Shown here piece after piece: positions 1 to 13,329 of a stretch of 64,000 bases of DNA. The DNA lies in the NCBI GenBank assembly GCA_033961575.1, contig CM066728.1, forward strand, positions 177,621,678 to 177,685,677, read 5' to 3'. The notes under the pieces are model-generated. The model was given only the letters and a program-made list of their open reading frames with translations. It searched no databases and had not been told where the DNA came from. Numbering within the stretch: the first letter of the stretch is position 1; each line of letters starts with the position of its first letter. The stretch comes from Aselliscus stoliczkanus. Taxonomy: Eukaryota; Chordata; Mammalia; Chiroptera; Hipposideridae. The translations under genes and the position numbers were made by a program.

Positions 1-3000
1 TATATTTTATATACATACACACATATCACAGATTTTAAACACACATGTATGTTTAACTTATACTTAATTTTCAATGAGATATTATTTTAGGAGAAACTAT
101 TTTTTTGCTGAGGTAGCATGTGTTTTTTATGTATTTTTGTTTTGCAATAGACTATTATGTGTTGACAGATCTGCAGTTTATAAATTTCTTAAGTAAGTGA
201 GATAATATATGTGAAATACTTAACCTAGAGCTGGGAATGCAATAATTTTTCACTAAATGCTAATTACTATTATTTTAATGTTGTAGAAAACAAATTAATA
301 TATTTAATTAAAAACTTACTAATAAGACAAAATAATTGAACTTATTTCTGTGCTACTGTTACTGCTGTGATAAATTTTTGTATTTATTAGGCAATAGTCC
401 CTCAACCTCCCCTGTAATAATGCCATACCATGTTGTGTGAATTTAATGTAACATGATTAGACATTGAATTCATACATATATATTTTAATAGTAATTGGCA
501 CAACACTTAAAGTCTTCTCCTATTCCCTCCCTTTCTACTGTATATCTTTTACATGACTTTTTGATCAAAATTACCTCTGTGGATCAATGTGAAAAAAGTT
601 ATGTATTATATTAATAATGGTCAATTTAAAGAGATTAGTTCCAATTGGAGGCATTTGGACACATACTCCACTGATCATTTCTCATCAGATTAACTATGAT
701 CTAGCACCATACCATTATCTCCCAAGACTGTAAACTGAAAAAGTACCCAAGGGTTTTTGATATTAGAGAAAAAAGTTTATTTATAAAATATTCTCACCAA
801 GAAAAGTTAACTTTTCAAAGATTCTAGGAGTTTAAGGGCAGTAGATAGAATAAACTTCCAGACAAGGGGATTTGTGGTCTTCATTTCCCTAAGGCTGTGA
901 AACAGCATTTAAAAAGGATGAGTTAGGATATATATATCTAAGAGATGTTATCCATGTAATACTTTTCAAAGTTGAATTGAATTATGGTAGCAATGTAGAG
1001 TATGACATTCACTCAAAAGATGGCGTTAATTAAATGAATGCTAGTGTAATTAATTGTATTACAATTTTAATACAGTTTTTTCCTTTCTTAAAAAGTGTAT
1101 ACATTTTTTGTCTATATGTATATAAATATATAAAACTATAAGTTAAAAAGCTTAATTGAATGTAGTATGGATGGGGGACAAAAGAGTAACTTTACAAAGG
1201 AGTAACCTGACAAACACTACTTTAGCTAGGTGACCAAGGTCAGCATCAACAGTCAAATCATGTTGATGGTATGTACCCTGGATGTTGTATGATACAAATG
1301 GTACTTCTGTGATATTTCTCCCCAAAACTCATAAGCTCAGTCTAATCATGAGCAAAACATAGAGAAATTTCAATAGAAGGGGAATCCTACAAGATGCCTG
1401 AATAGCACTCTTCAGAATTGTCACTGTCATCAAAAATAAGAAGACTATTGAGAAACTATCAAAGCCAAGAGTTACTGACATGACAATGAAATGTAATATG
1501 GTATCACGATGGACCCTGGAACAGAAAAAGCATATTATGTTGAAAACTATGGAAATTTGAATAAAATACCAACTTCAATTAAAAGTAATATATGAATATT
1601 GGTTCATTAATTATAACATAGATACCATGTTAATTTTAGGTGTCCATAAAAGGGAGAACTCTTACAGTACCTTCTCAGGTTTCCTGTAAGTATAAAATGG
1701 TTCTGAAAAATAAAGTCTATTTTTTAAAAAGCAAGTTAAGGGCCAGCCTAGTGGCATGGTGGTTAAGCGCTGGCTTGGGATGCCAGCGACCCGTTTCGGG
1801 TCCCACATAGGAGGGCCAGTGACACTGCCCTCAGAAAAAAAAAAAAAAAAGTAAGTTAAAGGGCAGAATTGCAATGATTTTCCCTTTTTTGTAAAGTCTG
1901 AGTAATATATCCCAAACTTATCATTAGTGAACCCTGGGAGATGTGATTATGGAGAGACTTTCATTTGTATTTCTCCTATCTATACTGTTTTGTTTTGTTT
2001 TTAAATTGAATTTTAAATTCCTTTTATTTTCAGAAAATACATTTTTAAAAATACTTCGTGGCATGTTCATTGTAAAAATATTAGGAAATTGAACTAAGTA
2101 TAAAGAAAATAATTCACATAAACTCCCTCCACTTAGAAATCACACTATAATATTTTAGGGATTTTTTTTTCCTATGCATATTTCGCAAAATCTATTTCTG
2201 TATACTATACTACTTTCTTTTGTAACCTGCTTTTCTCACACGACAGCTTATCATGTATATTTTTCTGTATCAATCCTCACCATGATTAGAATGCTAAGTT
2301 AAAGGTTTGATTACATTTTCATGGGCTTTGATGCATATTTCAGAATTTCCCTAGGAAATCTGTAGCAGTTTATACTCCCACCATCATGTTCTCAAAATTC
2401 AGGAGTCATAAAGTGAGTCTGGCCAATATGTTAAAATTAAGAGATATACTGTAGAAATCTGGATTACTTGCCTCGTTTGAAAAATCAGTAGATCTGGCAG
2501 ATTAGGCCACATCCTCTATGAAAACAATTGGCTGAAGCTGAATAACTACTGCCACAAATACCCTCCCACTTGCTCAAAGTGAGGCTGAGATCTATCATAG
2601 GACATTGCATTACACTTATACTTTAAAAAGTGGCGATATTAAGAGAAATGTAAAATACTTGTGCGTATATCTCAAGCAAAAGTGGTCCTAGGAGCGAGAG
2701 GAGAGAAAGAGAGCCCACATTTTTAAAAAACTGGGAGCATGCATAAATTCCATTGTGGAATTAAATAATATACCTATATGTTTAATATGTGTACAGAACG
2801 TCTCTGTTGAATTAATTCTAAAGCAGTATTTTGAAACAAACTGAACACAACCCATTTTACTTAATTTTTTATATGATCTCCCTGGCTCCTATGTGAATTT
2901 GTGTTAATCACGACTTTCATAATTTTTTAAAAAAATTTTGAAGTTCTGTTATTGGTTATTGAGGTGTTTTGAAGGAATGCTGCCTAAATATAAAATCTTT

Positions 3001-4598
3001 TACTATAATAGTGACAGTATCCACTGTTGGAGCATGAATATTTGAATTATTTTGTTATTGCAGTTTCTTGACCTAACATTCATGTTTTTACATTCTTATC
3101 TTTATTGCATTATAATTTAATAATGACTTAGAAAACTCATTTATTAAAGAACACAGGACTGCTTATTGGATATATGTTAAACTAAAGTTATGTTTTTCCT
3201 GTTTTATTCTAAATTTTTATTTGACCATAACAACTTATTTAAAATTTGTTTGGTAAATGATAGGATGTTTTATATGTTATTCATAATTTTACTTAATGAA
3301 ACCTGGACAAGAGCAAGTAGTCTTTGAAAATTGTTTAGATTGACAAGCCGATCAAAAGAAATATTTATAAACCTAAAATTGCTTACAAAATAGGGAAAAA
3401 AAAGTAAAAGAAATCAAGGCTGTACAGTGATTACAAGAGTGGGGAAAGAATAGGGCAAAGTTCCTTTAGAGTTTCAAAGAAAAGTGCTTAAAATATTTTA
3501 ATTTGATGTTCAAAGTAAGGTATTGGAGTAAGTTTTTACTATATTGTAAGTGTGATAACAGTACAGTATAGACAACACTCTAAGGAAATATTTAGTCATA
3601 TGTTAGAATAAAAGTTGAGATTTACTTATGAGGAAAGTATAATAGTGTAAATCAGAGATAATCCCTCTCATTATAAAGATTAGAATTAGGAAAATTTTCC
3701 CTAGCTCCTAAAAAAAGAAAAAAGTCATCAGAACCGTAAAGTGATATTTCCCATAGTTGGTTCAGAAAAATTAAAGATATATGTTTTTCATAGTTTTTAA
3801 GAATATCCTTTAGGAAATATAGGGCTCTCTACATTTTAAATGAAATTATTTTCAAGGCTATTGGATCCATATTGATAATAGTAGAATCATAAGATTTGTC
3901 CTTTCTTTGCTGGAAATCAACAAAAACTGTTTTCACTATGATTTAGTGTTTTTGTTTTTTGTAAATGAAGTGGTTAATTTGCAATAGTATGTATACATGG
4001 GTTTTAATTCAGTCAAGATGGTAGTAGAATTTTGCAGAATGCTGGTTTTCATGAACAAGTTTTCCTGTGACTTCTGTTTATCTGACATAGGAAAAAAATT
4101 TTAAAAAAAAGTATTGTGAACTGTAAAAGTATCAGAGTTCTTTGAGTTGTTATTAAATAACGATATGTTAAAAGCTAATTAGACTTATACTGCTGTTGGT
4201 TTCCTGTTCCCAGGTCTATATTCAATGATATTGCATAACTCTTGATGATCAGATGGTGCATTGAGTATTTCATGAGGAAATACATATATGTATAATCATA
4301 AATTTTAAATACTTAATTTATAGGTCAGTGGACCCATGCTTTAAATTTTTTCTCTTGCAAACCCGTTTGACAATATTATTTATAAAAATATTTATACAGA
4401 CTCTTGGTTATTTTACTGAAAAATACCGTTCTATTAGGATGACAGAAGTTTAATGCTGGTTTGCAGTATATTATTAAAATGAAATCTTCTTTCTCTGAGT
4501 ACTTATGACATATAAGCTAGTATTATATACAAATATTTGCATATGTATGTAAGTAATATAAGATATAAATGTATTTGCACATATACTTTTTAAAATAG
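1..4598 (+). other. CNTLN: CNTLN intron (partial), left edge
   Basis: AT-rich intron sequence upstream of the first exon in the window. Apart from a SINE at 1741-1850 I see no clear element. Around 2000-2400 the text resembles an old LINE remnant, but I cannot assign it. No splice-flanked coding segment was found in 1-4598; short open frames on the minus strand near 1662-1874 and 4474-4716 are a SINE and an exon shadow. Confidence 0.6.
1741..1850 (+). mobile_element. tRNA-derived SINE, short head-only form
   Basis: Starts GGCCAGCCTAGTGGC, with an A box-like GTGGTTAAGCGCTGG and a B box-like GTTTCGGGTCC. It ends TGCCCTCAG plus 16 A. It is flanked by AAGCAAGTTAA and AAGTAAGTTAA, a near-perfect target duplication. 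Confidence 0.9.
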
Positions 4599-4775
4599 GT
4601 ATCTCAGCGGCCATCTTTATCGAGCTTAGAAACCTTAATGGTCTCACAGAAGTCCGAAATTGAGTATTTACAACAGAAACTGAAAATTGCAAATGAAAAA
4701 CTGTCAGAGAATACATCTACCAACAAAGGTTCCTCAGAAAAGAGCATCTTGACAAGTGCTGAAGTGAAACAAAAG
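4599..4775 (+). CDS. CNTLN: CNTLN internal exon 1 of 7 in window
   Basis: Internal coding exon of centlein, 177 nt and 59 whole codons, phase 0 at both ends. It follows a TAG acceptor after a weak, A-interrupted pyrimidine tract (ACTTTTTAAAATAG) and ends AAG before GTACGG. The peptide opens VSQRPSLSSLETLMVSQKSE and runs on with a heptad-like stretch (IEYLQQKLKIANEKLSEN), so it is mostly coiled coil followed by a polar Ser/Lys linker. The call rests on my memory of mammalian centlein plus the perfect phase match to the following exons. Centlein is a centrosomal linker protein reported to connect C-NAP1 (CEP250) and CEP68 at the proximal ends of centrioles. A minus-strand open frame over the same bases is a shadow. 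The preceding exon lies outside the window. Confidence 0.9.
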
Positions 4776-6596
4776 GTACGGATGTTTTGTCATTTTGTGA
4801 ATTTGGCAGGATAAGGCTGGTAAAACAAGCGATGAAATTAATAAACCAACAGCAGTATTTACCTCTCTGCTTATATTTCTGGAAGCTTTTAAAAAATATT
4901 ATGTGCCAAATGCTCAAAAAAAATTATTGTTGGGAACAGAAAGTTTTCCCTTTTTTTAAAGACTGAATATTATATTCTTAATGTAATTAATGAAATATAT
5001 TAGTTGTATTATACCTGTTCTGCAGCAATTAGCATTTTTATATTACAAGTTTTAGAAAGTGTCCTTCATCTATTTGCTCTTAGATAAATTAATGAAAGTA
5101 AAAATTTCAAAGTGGTATTAGTCATTAACTCAATATTCTAATTTTAATTTGAAGAAAAATATATCTTAATGTTTCTGGTTCATTCAGAGATAATATTTAA
5201 ATACTGCCCATGTAGAACATAAACTAATAAATGGAATTTAACATAATATGCACAGTTATACATTTTCAGATTTAAAGGAATAGCAATAGTGAAAAATAAG
5301 CAAAATTTTGTAGCATGTTTCTCATTTATTAATGTCTCCGTCTTGCCTTTTTGTAGTATTCATTACATATTCCTGTTTGCTGCAAAAAAAATTATGAACA
5401 TTGACTAATACAAAAATTTCATAATATCACATTGTAAATATGTTATTTTTAGATAAATTGAAATAGCATTTCCTTAAATAAGGAGCTTTAGACATGTTTT
5501 TCTCACACTTGTTACTTCAGCAGTAGAAAATAATGTTTCTAAAGGTAGAAAACCATGTTTTCAAGGTGATTGTTTTTGGTTCTTTCCATTTTTCCTGAGT
5601 AGAACAAACTATCTTAAAGAAAGAATTTAAAATTAGACCCATTTTTCTGCGAAACTCATATTTGCTCCCTCTAATATTATTAGTAATTTTTAGAACTTTT
5701 ATGTATGTATGTATGTATATATGTACGTATTCATTTATTTATTTAAACACAACTGCAGTATATGTTTCTTGCCATTTTGGAGTAGTTTTATAGCACTGAG
5801 CTTTATTTAAATGAAATAAAACATTCCTAAAATTGAGAGAACACATTATAGGTCCTAATTTGGCTGCTTGCTGTATTGCTGACGTTTTTGCTTTGATGTA
5901 TCATTGCTTTTAACAAAAGTCAAGAAAATGAGAGTGGTATTTTGAACAAAATTTTCTTTCTTTTTCATAAGGACATGCAGTAAGTATGAACAATATGTTG
6001 CCCAGCTTAATAGTTGCTTTCACATATTCCTCCTCCAGATTGGTATATGAAGCTGTACATAATATAAACACACATTCCTGTCTCTAGTTAGCCACATTAT
6101 AGTTAATGACCATATGGTCATTATGGTATAAGATCTACTGTCTGTTGTATTTATATTCCTCAAGCATATTGTTCCTTCAACTTCACAGTGTGTTAAACTA
6201 TTTCAAAGGGAAAAAAATCCTTTCCCTCTTGTTTCTCGTTGTCCTATCAAGTGTAACCTTGGACCCTTATAGAGCAATTAGACCAGCCTCTATCCCCTCC
6301 TTTGTAATGAGGTTTCTTGCATTTCTGAGTCTATAACCCTTTAGTCTTCCCTAATGGGACATCATTATTCTGAAAGAAACAATGTAAATGTAAATGAATA
6401 TTCTCATTAACGAGTCACAGAGAAACCTTTAGCGGTAGCACTGTGGTAATTCCGCTTGTTATTTCTCTAGTATTCAGTGCAGGATTTTTTTTATAATTCA
6501 TTATTAGTATTCAAAATTACTTGTTCTTTAATTTTGCATGTCTTTCATAATCCAGTGTTCCAACTAGTTCAACCATGTCCTTGTTTTATTCTCGAG
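4776..6596 (+). other. CNTLN: CNTLN intron, 1.8 kb
   Basis: Complete intron with GT start and AG end. It is unique-looking AT-rich sequence with a short (TATG)n run near 5700-5720. I see no transposable element or coding segment in it. Confidence 0.7.
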
Positions 6597-6722
6597 GAAC
6601 CACCTGTGAAACGTTCAAGGTCTTTGTCCCCAAAGAGCACTTTCACAGACTCAGAGGAGCTGCAGAAGCTGAGAAAAGCTGAAAGAAAGATCGAAAACTT
6701 AGAGAAGGCACTACAACTAAAG
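6597..6722 (+). CDS. CNTLN: CNTLN internal exon 2 of 7 in window
   Basis: A coding exon of 126 nt and 42 codons, phase 0 at both ends. The peptide starts EPPVKRSRSLSPKS, a basic SR/SP-rich patch that looks like a possible nuclear-localisation or phosphorylation segment (inference). It then enters coiled coil (ELQKLRKAERKIENLEKALQ). The donor is AAG|GTGAAC. The acceptor is unusual: the base before AG is G (TTCTCGAG|GAA), whereas mammalian acceptors nearly always have C or T there. An upstream reading frame runs open into this exon from the intron, but those residues (FYNSLLVFKITC and so on) look like translated intron and are excluded. The exon joins in frame to the exon at 4599 upstream and 16093 downstream. 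Confidence 0.9.
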
Positions 6723-7040
6723 GTGAACATGAAATCATTTCTTTAGTAGTAACCTTGCAAAGGTAAAGCTATACCAAAGTAAGCATTCATTTCACAAATG
6801 ACTGCTTATCGTTTATCTTTCCTGAATTTAGTTACATGTATAAAAATGTGTGATAGGTTGGTGCTATTTTAAGATATCTGAGGATCAAAAAGTAATAAAA
6901 AAAATTTTCTACTTGAAAACTACCACTTTGAAATTATTTGGGAATATTTTATCTTAATATTGGAAGTACATTTCTTATAGTCTCTCAGAGACAAAAAAAA
7001 TAGAACTACAGCAACTGAAAGAGAATTACTTGTATTTTTT

Positions 7041-7041
<1 letters not shown>

Positions 7042-7078
<37 letters not shown>
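7042..7078. repeat. (TA)n microsatellite
   Basis: An uninterrupted TA run of about 18 units in intron sequence. Confidence 0.95.
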
Positions 7079-7081
<3 letters not shown>

Positions 7082-7729
7082 CATATAAAAAGACAGTGAG
7101 TTAAAAACTATACTAACCTAACTCAGGGTGCTTAAAATTATCCTTTATAGGCAAATATTACATAGGCAAATACATATACATTATTTTTTTCCCATTTATT
7201 GAATTTGCCTCAGAATACATCGCATTTGAATCACAGTCTATCAGTGTTTAAGAAGCTTATGCCTTTTTGTCCTATCTTTGAGAGTTTAGACTTTCCAACT
7301 CAGACTCTGTGAATTCTCAAAGAAACAGTTGTTTGTACATATCAAACCAATTTTATGTGGCCATATTGAGGGTTTTTATTTTTTCTGTGAATTGAGTATG
7401 GCTAATCTTGTCATTCTTTATTCACAACTACCTGAAGGCCTGTACTATTTGAGATTTAGCCATTTAATTGACTCTCAAATAGTTTTATGACATTCTATGA
7501 CAAGCTGAATTTACACACAATTGGAATCTAATACATTTATAGCTTATATCTTTGTCATATGATATAGATTACTCTTAGAGACAAAAAGGTTTGATATATG
7601 TTATGTGTGCTTAGAACAAAATATGGTTTGCAGGTATAGTTAACCATTAGCTACATTTAATATATTTTCTGCCTATTCACTAAACATTAGTGTTAATTTA
7701 TATTTATTCAGAGTTGAACTGTTAGTTTT

Positions 7730-8184
7730 TTTTTTTTTTGTTTTTTTTTTAAAGATTTTTATTGGGGAATTGGCGGAGGGGAACAGCGTTGGGGAATCGG
7801 GGAAGGGGAACAGACAAGTTGCTGTCTTTTTGTTCTTCAGTCTAGTTGCGGAGGATGTTGCTTCACTGTTGGTATCGTCATTGCGCTCTTCCCGGATGAG
7901 GCAGATCGGTCGCTGGCCTCTGGATGTCGCTCACCGCAGCTATTGGCAGCTCACGCTTGGCTGCCAGCCGCTCACGCTGGCTGCGGGCCACTCACTGTAG
8001 CCTATGGCAGCCCACTGCAGCAGGGGCTGCAGCCTACACCATCACCAGGGCTCGCACAGCCCAGCTCCAGGTGGAGCTGTTGTTAGCTGTAGAGGGCAGT
8101 GTCACTGGCCCTCATGTGGGATCCGAACCGGGGCCGCTGGCATCCCAAAACCAGCGCTTAACCAATGTGCCACTCGGCCGGCCC
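7730..8184 (-). mobile_element. tRNA-derived SINE, long form (about 455 bp)
   Basis: Read on the minus strand it has the same 95-bp tRNA-like head as the short SINEs. A body of about 330 bp follows, with repeated GGCTGCCAGC-type blocks, and it ends CCCCAATAAAAATCTTT. That end carries both AATAAA and a TCTTT terminator-like motif, the arrangement of T+ SINEs. The target duplication TGAACTGTTAGTTTT is perfect at 7715-7729 and 8185-8199. Three overlapping open frames here are only SINE read-through. Confidence 0.9.
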
Positions 8185-8529
8185 TGAACTGTTAGTTTTA
8201 AGCAAAGGAAAATTATCATCTATTGTTTCTATCGAAAATAAAATGATCAGCTGACCTTAGCTTGCTAGCAGCTAGCGTACTTGAAATTTATACACCTGGA
8301 GTTATTTGCTCATTTATTTGTTTACTCCATAACTTATTGTGCAATGCAATTAGCCAAGCATTGTGTTAGTTACTTCTACAACAGAAGAAAAGATGAGTTT
8401 CTATTTTTAAGACCCTTTCTCTGTTTAAGAAGATTTATTAGTGCAAACATTGGGGTACACGTGGGATTAAGGGAATGCTTAGGAAGCCAGTCTGTATCTT
8501 CCTCCTTTTCCATAGTGCTTGAAATTTAC

Positions 8530-8636
8530 ATACCAAGGCTTCTATCCTGTATTAATCAGGATGATCCCAGTAATGGAGGCAATAGGCTACAACCCTAATG
8601 GGACACAGGATATCATCATTCTTGAAATATATATAT

Positions 8637-8690
<54 letters not shown>

Positions 8691-9110
8691 AGAGAGAAAG
8701 ATGGTTTTACTGTAAGGAATTGGCTCATGCCATTATGGAGCCTAAGAAGTCCAAGATCTGCAGCCAATAGTATAGGTCCAGTCTGAGTCCAAAGACTTGA
8801 GAACCAGGAGAGCTGATGGTATAAGTCCCAGTCCAAATCCAAGTATGAGTCTGAAGGCAAGAACCTATGTTCCAGCTCTAAGACAGGCAGAAAGAAAGAC
8901 TTTTTTCTTTTACAGCCTTTTATTCTATTCAGGCCTTCAATGGAGTGGATGAAACCCATTACATTTGGGAGAACAACCTGTTTTTTTCAGCCTGCTGATT
9001 TAAATGTTAATTTCATACAGAATCACTCTCACAGATGTACCCAGAAATAATGATTAACCAAATATCTGGGCAGTCAAGTTGTAACATAAAATTAACCATC
9101 ACATATCAGT
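8530..9110. repeat. Old interspersed repeat remnant, family unsure
   Basis: The text either side of the AC run (GGAATTGGCTCATGCCATTATGG, AGAACCAGGAGAGCTGATGG, ending AAAATTAACCATCACA) has the look of a common mammalian interspersed repeat that I recognise but cannot name with certainty. Open frames on both strands here have no coding character. Confidence 0.4.
8639..8686. repeat. (AC)24 microsatellite
   Basis: A perfect dinucleotide run of 48 bases, likely polymorphic. Confidence 0.97.
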
Positions 9111-9691
9111 AGTAGAGGATCTCCACTCATTTGTATCCAGTCTATGAGTCTTTGATTCTCCCTTGTTTTTGACAGGAAAGAGTAGAGCAATTCAGACATT
9201 TTCAGATCTATTCTCCTGTACTTCTTGAATATCTTATTTCAGAAAGTCTCAGAAGCATTATACTAATTTATTTACACATTCCTTTTACCTAACAACAATT
9301 TTCTTGCACAAGGCCTGAAGTTTATTTTCAGAGTAAATTCTTTTCATATAACTTCTTTTTCGTTTATACTTTTTCAGTATTCTTTTTTCAAGTCAATTGA
9401 TGTCAATCAGGAATTTCAAATGTATGTTTTCTCTCACAGATTTTCAAGGAAAAAATGAGAGCAAATTTTTTTCTTTGCATTTTGCCATTTAATAGGTTAG
9501 GATTTCTTCTTTTAAAGGAACAAAGTAGTTGAATGAAAAAAGCACTATAATCAAGAGCATTTAACAGGAGAAGTGGGTAAATAAAACCTGTATTGTAAAG
9601 CAATTCCAAGGAGAATGATTGGGCCCAGGGTACTTTTTATTTACATATATACACTTTGATACATTTGAATGATGCTCTTTATTATTATATC

Positions 9692-9751
9692 AGCAGTAAG
9701 TCAGCATATTATTCTAATAATAGCAGTAAGTCAGCATATTATTCTAATAAT
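9692..9751. repeat. Two-copy 30-bp tandem duplication
   Basis: The unit AGCAGTAAGTCAGCATATTA plus TTCTAATAAT occurs twice in a row (9692-9721 and 9722-9751) with no mismatch that I can see. Confidence 0.9.
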
Positions 9752-10522
9752 AGCTATGAGTTTTATATAAATATTAATACATTACCTTGCCCAGCTTACT
9801 TTTGTGGCTAGTTGTATGTGTTTTCAAGATGGGTGACCAATGTTGTAATGAAAGAGCCAAAAATAAGAAGAGATGAAAGTTATTATTAAAAAAATCCTAC
9901 CCATTTTCAAATCCTGACTTCATGAGTGTAGTAAACCAACAACTTACAAAGTATAATTTGGAAACCAATGCATCAGAGCTTCACAAAACACTTACTATCC
10001 TTGAGATTGCTGATGCCATGAATCTCCGCTTTCCTGACTCATGCATTTGGCAACTTGATTCGATTAGCACTTTCTTGTGCCATTTAATAACATATGTCCT
10101 TTGAAGGCAGTTTATGTGTCTTTTATTTTTCAGTGGTCTCATATTTATGAACTTTATGCGTTCTGCTGAAACTAAATATGCATGAAACCTTGCATTTTAT
10201 AAAAGTTTTGTTTTCTTAAACTTTTAAAAACCTTGCTACCGTTCTCTGAAGATTCAGCCACCGTTGCATTAGCAGTGTTTATACTCCATGTTTGTCTTAG
10301 GCCTGTCAAGGAGGCTTTGACCAAACTGGAAGAACAGATCAAGAATAATTTCTATTCTTATGAACTCAAAAATAGAATTGAAATATCACTGAGGAAAGCC
10401 AGTTGATAACTTTCCTATTTTCTAATGTTTTAGTCATTTACACTTATTTGTACACAGAAAATAGAGCCTCTAGTTTAGCTAGTTTAGTTGCAAAATACAT
10501 AGAAGGTACTCAGTAAAGATTT

Positions 10523-10621
10523 ATTTATTTATTTATTTTTGAGGGAAGTGTCACTGGCCCTCATATGTGGGTCCCCTGGCTTCCCAAACCAGCGCTTAAC
10601 CACTGCGTCACTCGGCCGGCC
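10523..10621 (-). mobile_element. tRNA-derived SINE, short form, internal deletion
   Basis: Minus-strand head-only SINE with a (TTTA)n tail at 10523-10540. It is flanked by CAGTAAAGATTT at 10511-10522 and again at 10622-10633. It lacks part of the B-box region: the sequence jumps from GTGGGTCCC to CTGGCTTCC. Confidence 0.9.
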
Positions 10622-10949
10622 CAGTAAAGATTTTATTGAATGATCTAATAAAGAGACCTAATTCAGTGACTGCCCATGGGCTACTTTTGTGTATCCTCTT
10701 AGGAAAATATTGTAATTAGTTATATTAAATGTATTTTCAGTCTTTACACTTCATTTGGTTGTAAAAGCTTTGGGATAATATTTCCCAAGTGAAGTATTGT
10801 TGTTTTCACCTAGGCTATTATAAGTCAAATGATACCTAAAGAATCATAATGTAAACTACAATTAACTTGTATGTTAGAATATTATTAAAAAGTATTTTCA
10901 TTATTATTTTTAAACATATCTTTTGAGATACCCAAATTTGACTGAGGAC

Positions 10950-11120
10950 TTTTTTTTAAATTAACCTTTATTGGGGTGACAGTGGTTAGTAAAGTTACAC
11001 AGGTTTCAAGTGTACAATTCTGTAATACATCATTTATATATCACATTGTGTGTTTCCCACCCAGAGGCTGTTTTCCTTCCATCATCGTATATTTGTTCTC
11101 TGTAGCCAACATCTGTTCTT
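10950..11120 (-). mobile_element. Bat L1 3' end fragment
   Basis: Antisense text TTTATTGGGGTGACAGTGG and GTACAATTCTGTAATACATC matches the L1 3' end at 18821-19098 and its sense copy at 13330-13860. It is 5' truncated. Confidence 0.75.
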
Positions 11121-11476
11121 GCAGTAAAATAGGGAAAATCATTTTTCTTTGAAGTGTATATAATTTATCTATATATCTTATATTTACATTTATATAAAAT
11201 TTCACTATCTATTTCTAAAGTAGACCAAAGGAACAATAGTCTCTAGGACTAAACCCATGAATTACAGTTGTATATCAGCATTATCAAAGCACAAATCAAT
11301 GGCCAAAACTTCATTTTTAAATAATTATCATTGAAATTATGTCTGTTAAATAATCTCTAATTTGTTTTTATTTTTAATAGTTTAGGTTTTAATACTTTTA
11401 TAAGAATTATGTAAACACTCTAGTCTTATTTATAATAAATTACGAAACATGTAAAATTAAAGTTTAAAGCCTTTTT

Positions 11477-11603
11477 GGGCTGGCCGAGTGGCTCGGTGGT
11501 TAAGCGCTGGCTTGGGAAGCGAGCTGCCCCGGTTCGGGTCCCACATATGAGGGCCAGTGACACTGCCCTCAAAAAAGAAAAAAAAACAAACACTCCACCT
11601 TCC
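11477..11603 (+). mobile_element. tRNA-derived SINE, short form
   Basis: Starts GGGCTGGCCGAGTGG. It is flanked by a perfect 20-bp target duplication (TTAAAGTTTAAAGCCTTTTT) at 11457-11476 and 11604-11623. The A-rich tail has drifted (AAAAAAGAAAAAAAAACAAAC). Confidence 0.93.
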
Positions 11604-13329
11604 TTAAAGTTTAAAGCCTTTTTAAAAGCTGTTTTCCCATAATCACTACTTAATGAAAGGAGCTACTTATTTCAATTACTACAGGAAAGCCAAAACTATT
11701 TCCTAATATTGAACATATTATAGTAAATTTTTAGGAATTAGAATTGGACACATTGAGTACTTTGATTAAGGACTATACCTAGTACAGAGCCTAGCACATT
11801 GTGGGTGACATAGAGGACTCAGAAAATTTTTGAGTCTTAATCTTTGGATTAATTGTATATTATAGTTGATTATTTGAGAATTTGGAAAACGTTGGCTATA
11901 AATTCAGTAATTAATGGTAGCTAAAGCAGTATGGAAAAATGCTAAAATAATGATAGTGCTATCAATAAGAAACTTGATCTGTTCTATTAATTCAACATAG
12001 GAGTATTGTGAAAGGTAATAAAAAAAAATTGGATGTCTCGTTCAATTAACTTTTACTTTTTGGTCAATCTTTTAGGTTCTGCTTACTCAGAGTTTCTAGG
12101 GACTCGAACATAGACTTTTAATGATTCCAAAACACTGGATTTGTATGTAATAATTTTTACAAAATTCATTGTAAAGTAAGAGTTTATAGGGACGAACTTT
12201 GATTCAATGAAGAATAATTACAGGAAGCTGTTTTAGAAGTGTATAACGAAGTACTACACACTTTTACTATAATTTTATTTAAAAATTATGTTTTGACATT
12301 GAATCTTTTCTAATATCTGTAAATTCCTTATTAAAATTACTGTATTCATAAATTTATATATCTTGCTTAATTCCTAATAAACATTATTCTTAAATAATCT
12401 TAATAAACATAATAAATATTTATTTATTTATTTATTAGAGGATAGCAACATTATTAATTACAATTATTCTATTTGGCTAATTTAAATTATTCATTTATTT
12501 TACATTCTCAAGATTAGAAAGCTTTTTGTTCAAAGAAGTGAAATGATATTTGAATTATTTACTAACACTATAGAAAACTCAAGGTCAAGTTTAAGTTATT
12601 AGTATATGCCAGAAGAAGAGATATAAATAGCTTCTTTTTTGAAGATGGAACAACTGAGAAACACTGAATTTAAGTATCTATGTCAAAATAAAATTTAGTA
12701 ACATCAAGCATCAGGACTTGAACTCTTACCAGCACGTACAACTCTTCATGCAACAGGCTCTTAATATATGGTTCTTCAATTGAAATGAGCAAAATTGAAT
12801 TCAGTATCCTGAATTTTTAACCATGGTGTTAAACCATACTACTTTTTAGGAAGTTTGCAGTCATTGTATGTCTTCTAAAACTCTTTAGGATAACATGTAT
12901 TTTGATTGCCCCTGTCAAGTGATGCCATTCTCATGGTTTCTTTTTTTTTATCAAACACTTAATTTCCATGTGGCACACATAGGACTCAAATGCTTCCTAA
13001 TAAGTACTTGAGAGAATTATTTAAGTTATCCTACTAGACATATAGTCAAAGTAGAATGACAAAAATCCATAGTGTTGAGACAGGTAGAATAGCAATAAAA
13101 TAACGCAAACTCTGTAAAGTATTACCTCACTGTTGATATGAGAGACAGGTGGTCAGGGAAAGAGTGACTGGCTTTTCTCAATGATAAGGGCATTAGGTTC
13201 AGAGCTAGGGAGGGCGACGGAAAGAAGCTGACTCTTGCTTTGTGCCTCTTTGAGGCAGGCACAGTGCTAGGGCTTTTCATGCATGTTAGCTCATTTAATT
13301 TAGTCGTCATAATTTAAATCTCTGTTTTA

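Noticed and set aside
1741..1850. tRNA gene-like A and B boxes (also in all other SINE copies)
   Set aside because: They occur in SINEs with A-rich tails and target duplications and do not fold as a full tRNA with an acceptor stem; they are tRNA-derived, not tRNA genes.
6477..6596. Upstream extension of the 6597 exon as a protein start
   Set aside because: The Met at 6477 lies in intron; its translation is hydrophobic and unlike the exon, and the acceptor at 6597 joins the previous exon in frame.
8519..8959. Thr-His or Val-Cys repeat open frames
   Set aside because: Read-through of the (AC)24 microsatellite.
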